DNA of 64,000 nucleotides, taken from positions 173,195,980 through 173,259,979 of the forward strand of contig NC_084798.1 in the NCBI RefSeq assembly GCF_963169125.1, in the 5' to 3' direction. The notes below the pieces were generated by a model. It worked only from the letters and a program-made list of their open reading frames with translations. It was not told where the DNA came from and did no database searches. The position numbers and the translations under genes were made by a program. Positions 56,975 to 64,000 of the stretch are shown in pieces (within the stretch, counting starts at the first letter, position 1; each line of letters begins with the position of its first letter). The DNA comes from Humulus lupulus (taxonomy: Eukaryota; Streptophyta; Magnoliopsida; Rosales; Cannabaceae).

Positions 56975-59900
56975 ATGTCTAACTCAAATCCTGTATCTTC
57001 TTTACTTGCAAATGAAAATTTGATTGGTGAAAACTATATGAAATGGAAATAAACTTGAACACTGTATTAATATGTGAGAACCACAAATTTTTCTTGACTG
57101 AAATGTCCTAAAGTCCCTTCCACTACTGTTGCCAAAAATGCAAGGGAAAAGTTTGATAATTGGGCCTTATCAAACAACAAAGGAACATGTTATATGCTTG
57201 CGAGTATGAGCGATGTGCTCAGAAAGAAGTTTGAGAACATTGAAAATGCTTATGAGATTTGGGATGCCCTTCAAGATATGTTTGGGTAGCAGCCAGATCA
57301 GTGTAGGCATGAGGCCACCAAATCCTACATGACCAAGAAAATGAAGAAAGGAGTTTCTGTCAGAGAACATGTATTAGACATGATCAATATAATGCACGAT
57401 GCCATTATCCACGGGGCAATCATTGATGAAAATATTCAAGTAAGCATTATACTTGAATCGCTTTCTCCAGCTTTTAAAGGTTTCACAACCAACTATGCCA
57501 TGAACACATTATCATATAACATGACACAGATGTTGAATGAACTGCAAACTTATGAATCTCTCAACAAAGGTTCTGAGAAAGAAGGAGAAGCAAATGTTGT
57601 TGATTCTAACCCATCCTCTTCAAAGGCTAAAACCAAATAGAGGAAAAACGAAAATGGAAAGGACAAGGAGAAAGAAAAAGATAAGAATTCAAAGAAGCCT
57701 AAAAAGTCATCCAAAGGGAAAGAGAACTAGAACACCAAAAGCTCCAAAAAGAAGACCCCTAAAGGGACTTGTTTTCATTGTGGAGTAGATGTTCACTGGA
57801 AGAGAAACTGTCCAAAGTATCTCACTGACCTAAAAGAGAAAAAGAAAGGGAAATTTGATTTACTTGTGTTAGAAGCTTGTTTAGTGGATGACAATTCCTC
57901 ATCCTGGATAGTAGATTCAGTAGCCACTAATCATGTTTGTTTTTCTCTACAGATTATTAGTTTGACGAGGAAGCTTGCTGATGGAGAGGCGACTATGAGG
58001 GTAGGCAGTGGTCAGATTGTCTCTGTAGCAGTAGTTGGAACAGTCCGTCTGGAATTTAGGAAGAATAAATTTCTTGTTTTAGAGAACGTTTATTGTATTC
58101 CTAGATTTTATAGAAACTTAATTTCTGTTTCTATGTTTCATGAATAAGGTTTTAAAATTTCTTTTAATAATAATTCGATTGTTATTTCAAGATATGGTTT
58201 TAAGATATGTTATGCAAAATCTATTGATGGGCTTTATAAATTGCAAGCTAAAGAGAAATCTCCTTATAATTCTGAATTATTTAAAACATCTAATCCTAGA
58301 TCTATTAAACGACAAAATAATGATTCCGATAGTGAAACATATATGTGGCTTGAGATTGGGCCATATTGGTCTAGACAAAATCAATAGGCTTGTAAAGGAT
58401 GGTCCTTTAAGAGAACTATCTATTGGATCTCTCCCTGTTTGTGAATCCTGTCTAGAAGGCAAGATGACCAAGAGACCTTTCTCTACTTAAGGATCAAGAG
58501 CTACAGAACCACTTCAGCTGGTACATACGGATGTTTGCAGTCCACTTAATGTACAAGCAAGAGGAGGTTATGAATACTTCGTCACTTTCATTGATGATTA
58601 TTCAAGATATGGTTACCTATACTTGATGCAAAGAAAATCTGAAACTTTTGGAAAGTTAAAAGAATTTCAAGAAGAAGCTGAAAAGCAATTAGATAAATCA
58701 CTAAGAGTTCTTCAATCTGATTAGGGAGGAGAGTACTTGGATTTTGAATTCGAGGACCATCTCCGTGAGCATGGTATTCAATCCCAACTCATAGCACTTG
58801 GAACGCCACAGCAAAATGGTGTTTGAGAAAGTCAGAATAGAACGTTATTAGATATGGTTAGATCAATGATGAGTTTCTCATCATTACCACTGTCATTCTG
58901 GCGCTATGAGATTCAATGTGCTCTATACATATTGAATGTTGTTCCATCTAAGTCTATCTAGAAGACACCCATGTAATCATGGAATGGTTGTAAACCTAGT
59001 TTACACCATTTTTGAATTTGGGGGTGTCCTGCACGTGTGCTTAAAGGAAAGACTGGGAAGTTGGAATCACACTCTGAAATATCCATATTTGTGGGATATT
59101 CCAAAGAGACTAGAGGTGGAATTTTCTATAGTCCAAAAGAAAATAAAACATTTGTATCGACAAATGCAACTTTTCTTGAACATGACTATGTTAGTAACCA
59201 CAAACCTCGCAGTAAGGTTGTACTGGAGGAGATGGTCTCCAATGAAGTTGCAAAGTCACCAGCAACAACCAATGAAAAATGGCAAGAGGAAACTGCTAGT
59301 TCTAGTCAGAATAGTAGAGAAACTCATCGTAGTGGGAGGGTTAGTAAGAAACCCACACACTATGAACACGAAGTTCAAATGCTTCTGTCTGACACAAACA
59401 AAGATGATCCATTGACATTTAAAGATGCAATGAATGATTCTGACAAGGACAAATGGCAAGAAGCCATAAACCAATAAATGGAATCAATGTATTCCAATTA
59501 TGTCTGGTTTCTTGAAGATCCACCTGAGAATATCAAACCCATTGGTTGCAAGTGGATATTCAAGAAGAAAAGAGGACCAGATGGGAAAGTAGAGACTTTC
59601 AAAGCAAGGCTTGTAGCCAAAGGTTACACATAGAAAGAAGGGGTTGATTATGAAGAAACCTTTTCTCCTGTAGCCATGCTAAAATCCATTCCTATACTCT
59701 TGTCCATTGTTGTGTGCATGGATTATGAGATTTGGAAAATGGATGACAAAATAGCATTTTTGAATGGCTACCTTGACGAAACCATTTACATGTCTTAACT
59801 AGAAGGGTTCGAAGTAAAAAGTCAAGAGCAAAAATTTTGCAAGCTTCTTAGGTCCATCTATGGACTCAAACAAGCTTCTACTTCTTGGAATCTTAGATTT

Positions 59901-60970
59901 GATGACACAATTAAAATGTTTGGTTTTGAACAAAACATTGATGAACCTTGTGTCTATAAACAAATCAAAGATGGTGTCGTAGTATTCCTTGTTTTTTATG
60001 TTGATGATATATTACTGATTGGAAATGACGTAACATCATTATCAAAGGTAAACAACTGGTTAGCTAAACAATTTCAAATGAAAGATTTGGGAGAAGCCAA
60101 GTATGTTCTGGGCATTAAAATTCTTAGAGATAGACAGAACAAAACTTTGGCACTGTCTCAAGCAACTTATATTGATAAGGTGCTAGAACACTTTAATATG
60201 CAAAACTCCAAAAAGGGTGATATGCCAGTATTCCTTTCCAAGGAGCAATGTCCCAAAACACCTCAAGAATAGGAAGATATGAGACAGTATCCCTATGCCT
60301 TAGCGGTAGGCATTCTAATGTATGCCATGTTGTGTACCAGACCTGGCATTTGTTATGCAGTAGGGATAGTCAGCCGTTATCAATCCAATCCCGGATTGAG
60401 TCATTGGATTGCAGTGAAGAATATTCTCAAGTATCTTAGAAATACTAGAGATTATATGCTTCTATATTTAGGTGGAGACCTAAACCCCACTAGTTACACT
60501 GATTCTGATTTTCAATCAGACAGAGATAGTCGGAAATCGATTTCTGGATCAGTGTTTACTCTTGGAGGAGGAGCAGTAGTCTAGTGAAGTATTAAACAAA
60601 CCAACATTGCAGACTCAACCATGGAAGCTGAGTATATAGCAGCTTGTGAAGCAGCTAGGGAGGTTTTGTGGCTCAAGAAGTTCTATTCAGATCTGGAAGT
60701 AGTGCCAGATGTGGATAAGCCACTAGTCGTATACTGTGACAACAGTGGGCAGTAGCTAACTCAAAGGAACCACAGATTCACAAGAGAGGAAAGCATATCG
60801 AGAGGAAGTATCACTTGCTTAGAGAGATAGTTCATCAAGGAGATGTTGCAGTTATGAAGATAGCTTTAGAGCATAATCTTGCAGATCCTTTCACAAAGAC
60901 TTTATCCACAAAATCTTTTAAGGAGCATGTAAGAAACATGGGAATTAGAGATATGCCTCATTTGTTTTAG
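56975..60970 (+). pseudogene. Ty1/copia element 2: gag-pol polyprotein
   Basis: A near-complete copia polyprotein. Gag from ATG 56975 (MSNSNPVSSLLANENLIGEN); CCHC knuckle CFHCGVDVHWKRNC (57771-57812); protease WIVDSVATNH (near 57905), where the catalytic Asp-Ser-Gly has Val instead of Gly; integrase GAG-pre domain, then HTDVCSPLN, LQSD, and TPQQNGV; RT IGCKWIFKKKRGPDGK, FSPVAMLKSI and YVDDILLIGN (59997-60026); RNase H STMEAEYIAACEAARE and HKRGKHIERKYHLLRE, ending at the TAG 60968-60970. Premature stops occur in every domain (for example 57049, 57289, 58488, 58723, 58826, 59475, 59632, 60270). TNT1-94-like; exact lineage not decided. Confidence 0.92.
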
Positions 60971-60984
60971 GGAAAGTGGGAGAT

Positions 60985-63054
60985 TGTTGGGAATTGTGCC
61001 ATGAAAGCATATGTAGTAGACATTGTTTTAAGAAATAAATAAATAAATAGAATTTGTTTTGCATATATTTTATGGACTATATTATTTTGTGATAATATCA
61101 AGTAAATATCAGAAAAATTCCTAAGTTAATATATGTGATGTCAAACACGTATTGGTACAGGAGGGTTGTGTTTGAGATAAATGAACTTGAATAGTTCGTA
61201 GTAAAATAAAGTTATGGAATCTTTAGATTAATTACTGTAAGTACGATCCACTAGTATAATGAATACACGTGATCTAGATCTGGATCACTAGTGTAGTAGG
61301 ACACTTTAGCGGAGGTACTTTATATATTAGAGAATATATAGAACTGCACCAGATATGTTTATTAATACTTTGTTAAATACCGTTTCGAAGTATTAATTAA
61401 ATATATCAAGTGATGATCATATACAAATAGATCTTAATCCTGGAGTCACTATGAACTCCTGTTTATGTTATATGAGTTCTTTGATTTACTCGTTAGGGTC
61501 TGTCAGAATGATCAGGCTAGAAACTTTTGTTTTGGGAACTCATTAATGTAAATGGTTGGGGACATAGTATACAGATATGGAATCTATACCTTCTTGTAAG
61601 AGATTGAATAATGGTTCTCTTAAAGATTGACTTTTGGGACTGAAAATGTTATTGAGCTCAAATTCATAATTTAGTTATGAATTAACCTTCACTAGTAAAG
61701 TCAATGGTACTTAAGGAAACAATATATAATTGAAAGGGTAAAATAGTAATTTTATTCTCGATTAATTATGAACCATTATTGAAGGGTTAATTTGTATGTA
61801 ATGATTATATCAATGGACGCTTTATTTTATAAAGGACTCTGTAAATGAAATGTCTATAATTACAAGAGTGCATTCTCATATTTATAGTGGAATAATCATG
61901 AGATTAATAAATTAAGATTATTTAATTAATAATCTCAAATTTATTGGAGTTTGGAATTATAGGTCCATAGGTCCCCATAGGGGCTCTATCAACACTATTC
62001 AAGGCAAGAGTTGATATAAAAGGAAAAATGGTTGAACGACATATTTAAGAAGAAATTTTTTCTTCAAGCCAAATATGAAATTATGTGATAATAGTGATTA
62101 ATTAATTAATTACAAATTAATTGTAATTCACAAAATTAATTATTTTGTATTTTTCAAGATTATGTTAAATAATTAAATTAATTTTATAAATTATATAAAA
62201 TAATTAATTAATTGTAATTTTCAAAATTATGATAAATTAAATATTTAATTTCAAAATTTATATTGGTTTTAATTAATTGGTAGAATTAATTAAATATATT
62301 TATTTGAGTGGGAGATAATAATTTGATAAGTTCAAATTAGATTTGAATTTAAAAGATTGATATTTATTCAAATAAGTAATTATATTTGATAATTAGTTAA
62401 AAAGATATTTAATTCAAATTTGAATTAGTTATCAGGTTGTTAGATTTTTATCTGACAAAATAGTTTGAATAAATAATTAAATAAAAATATAAAAATCAAA
62501 TATCCATAAAATATAGGGTGGTACACGACCACACACAGTCCACAGTCCATGGACTGTGTGTGGCGTGTACTACATAATTTTCAAGGATAGATTTTTCAAT
62601 TTTATTTATTTAATTAATTAATTAATGGAAAATTCAAAATTAGTTTTTGGATATTTTCATTAATAAGATAATTAATTAATTAAAAGATAAATTGTAAATT
62701 GGTTACAGATTTATTTTTTAAAAATTTAAATATTTTCTATTTAAGTTAGACTTATCAGAAAATAGACAGACAATCATTTCGTTCTGTGAAAAAGAACGAT
62801 ACTTTTCTATCTCTCCCTGAAAAAGATACAGTACCTATTTCAGACCTTATTCTATTGATCTCATGTGTTGAGTACATCAAGTAGAATAAAAAATTAACCA
62901 TCATTTATTCTCTAAGTGTCCACACACTTCTTGAAGTGTAGAGAACGTTGTGGAAGATCTTGGTGTGAGTACCTAGGAGCAGCTTGGATAGGAAGTCCGT
63001 TCAAATTACGAAAAGATAACAATGACACTTGATAGACATCCAGAGGTATGTTTT
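60985..63054 (+). mobile_element. Ty1/copia element 2: 3' LTR
   Basis: It starts TGTTGGGAATTGTGCC after the polypurine tract GGAAAGTGGGAGAT (60971-60984). It is very AT-rich with one hairpin (62521-62570). The right edge is set by the next LTR at 63055; whether copia 2's LTR ends there or is cut cannot be decided from one copy. Confidence 0.75.
62521..62570. repeat. Inverted repeat in the copia 2 LTR
   Basis: GTACACGACCACACACAGTCC (split as GTACACGACC and ACACACAGTCC) pairs with GGACTGTGTGTGGCGTGTAC, 20-21 bp arms with a single-base bulge and a loop of about 9 nt. Confidence 0.85.
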
Positions 63055-63840
63055 TGTTGGAACCTTTTGTTATGAATTATTAAAAATTGATACATTTGTG
63101 TGTGATATGGGAAAAGTCCCACATGGATTTGGAACACTCTTCATAGAGTGTATATATATTGCAAATGCAATGACTTGGGGTGTGCCCCAAGGGGTACCCA
63201 GTTTTGTGCGAATGGGTGAGGACTCACACACTTGACCACCACACACGCGCGCGCGCCGCCGCCGCCGTCCGTCCGACCGAGCCGAGCTGAGTTGGCTGGC
63301 GGGTGGGTGGTGTGGTGTCGTATTTAAGTTTTATTTTTTTTAACAAGGTATCTAAACATTTATTTTTTTATTTAAATTTTAAACGTTCATTTTAATAATA
63401 CCAAAACGGTTTTATTTTTATTAATTGAAGATAAACGTTTTTTAGCCGTTTAATCCTTAATCCTCCTCTGATTTATTAAGAAAAAAAACGTTTTTTGACC
63501 GTTTTGGGGATTTTTCTGTGTATAAATAAGATAGAACCATTTTGGAAAACATAGAACAAATACACAGAGTTCTTTCTTGGTTCTACGAAATTTCTCAGAG
63601 AGCAATTTTATAAAGGGTGTACAAGAACGATCCTCTTGGTGCAGGGAGAGATCGTACAGAGGCTGTTTTATCCTGGGGACGGCGTGGTTGATAGACTGCC
63701 GTGCACACTTAGGGCAGAGCCGCGAAACGTCTTAAAGAGAGCGACTTTGTCCGCGACTCAGCCATAAATATTGATCGGTAAATTCGTTCCATTTTATTTT
63801 TCTATTGTGGAATATCAATTTTAAGACGATCTGTTCTGCT
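63055..63840 (+). mobile_element. Ty1/copia element 4: 5' LTR and leader
   Basis: It begins TGTTGGAACC, has a (CG)n-(CCG)n stretch at about 63243-63270, a TATA box TATAAATAAG at 63521-63530, and a leader with GGGGACGGCGTGG up to the gag ATG. The LTR/leader junction is not resolved, because the 3' LTR is outside the window and no standard primer site is obvious. Confidence 0.65.
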
Positions 63841-64000
63841 ATGGCTGCGACCGATGAATTTTCTGGTTCTACCTCTGTTGATATTAACATGCCATTTCGC
63901 TTTGAGGGTTTGCACTTTAAGCGTTGGAAACAGAAGATGCTTTTTTATCTGACCATGAAGAAGGTGGCGTTTGTGCTCACTGCTCTGAAGCCGGTTGTCC
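63841..64000 (+). CDS. Ty1/copia element 4: gag N-terminus (runs off the window)
   Basis: ATG 63841 opens a frame of 53 codons without stop to the window edge: [13 protein letters not shown], then [20 protein letters not shown]. The F-x-G-x-x-F-x-x-W-x-x-K-M pattern is the start of a copia gag of the UBN2/retrotran-gag type. This frame looks undamaged as far as it goes, unlike the other retroelement genes here. Confidence 0.75.
   Translation, partial: MAATDEFSGSTSVDINMPFRFEGLHFKRWKQKMLFYLTMKKVAFVLTALKPVV

Overview
This window is plant nuclear DNA, very probably from a dicot. It consists almost entirely of nested, mostly decayed transposable elements, and I recognise no host gene. The plant assignment rests on Tekay-type chromovirus Ty3/gypsy polyproteins, Tat-lineage Ty3/gypsy elements with an extra antisense gene, Ty1/copia polyproteins of the TNT1-94-like type, a Cassandra TRIM with 5S rRNA-like LTRs, and a CACTA element with GT-AG introns. 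I cannot name the species.

Layout. 1-5168: deleted Tekay element (LTR tail, integrase/chromodomain remnant, long 3' LTR with 70-bp repeats). 5603-8618: a related LTR in antisense. 8619-13800: AT-rich DNA holding one solo LTR (11218-11971) with a perfect 5-bp target duplication. About 13800-18420: antisense Ty1/copia remnant; its 3' LTR holds a complete Cassandra (14164-14993) and its pol holds a Tekay LTR fragment inside a duplicated segment. 18421-26682: Tat-lineage remnant with two successive gag remnants, no pol, an antisense accessory gene and a 3' LTR. 26914-27826: copia-type LTR. 28092-35287: nearly full-length but inactivated Tekay element. 35288-37557: antisense copia remnant. 37558-about 38500: Tekay LTR fragment. 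39181-43651: CACTA element carrying a Ulp1-like protease gene. 43756-56707: full-length Tat element in antisense. 56975-63054: copia polyprotein and 3' LTR. 63055-64000: start of another copia element.

The CACTA and Tat elements sit in the sequence upstream of the copia gag at 56975, which was continuous before the insertions: the CACTA is flanked by GGC and the Tat by CGGTT/CGATT. Nearly all retroelement reading frames carry premature stops, many of them readable as CGA to TGA or CAG to TAG changes, as expected from methylated-cytosine decay.

The most interesting content is the antisense gene of the Tat elements. In the 43.8-56.7 kb element it has four exons and frame-preserving introns. 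About 0.5 kb upstream lie its own TATA box and a tRNA-like segment with A- and B-box matches. The diverged second Tat copy (22.5-25.4 kb) keeps the same gene, introns, TATA box and tRNA-like segment at nearly the same spacing. This looks like a conserved transcription unit opposing the retroelement's own RNA.
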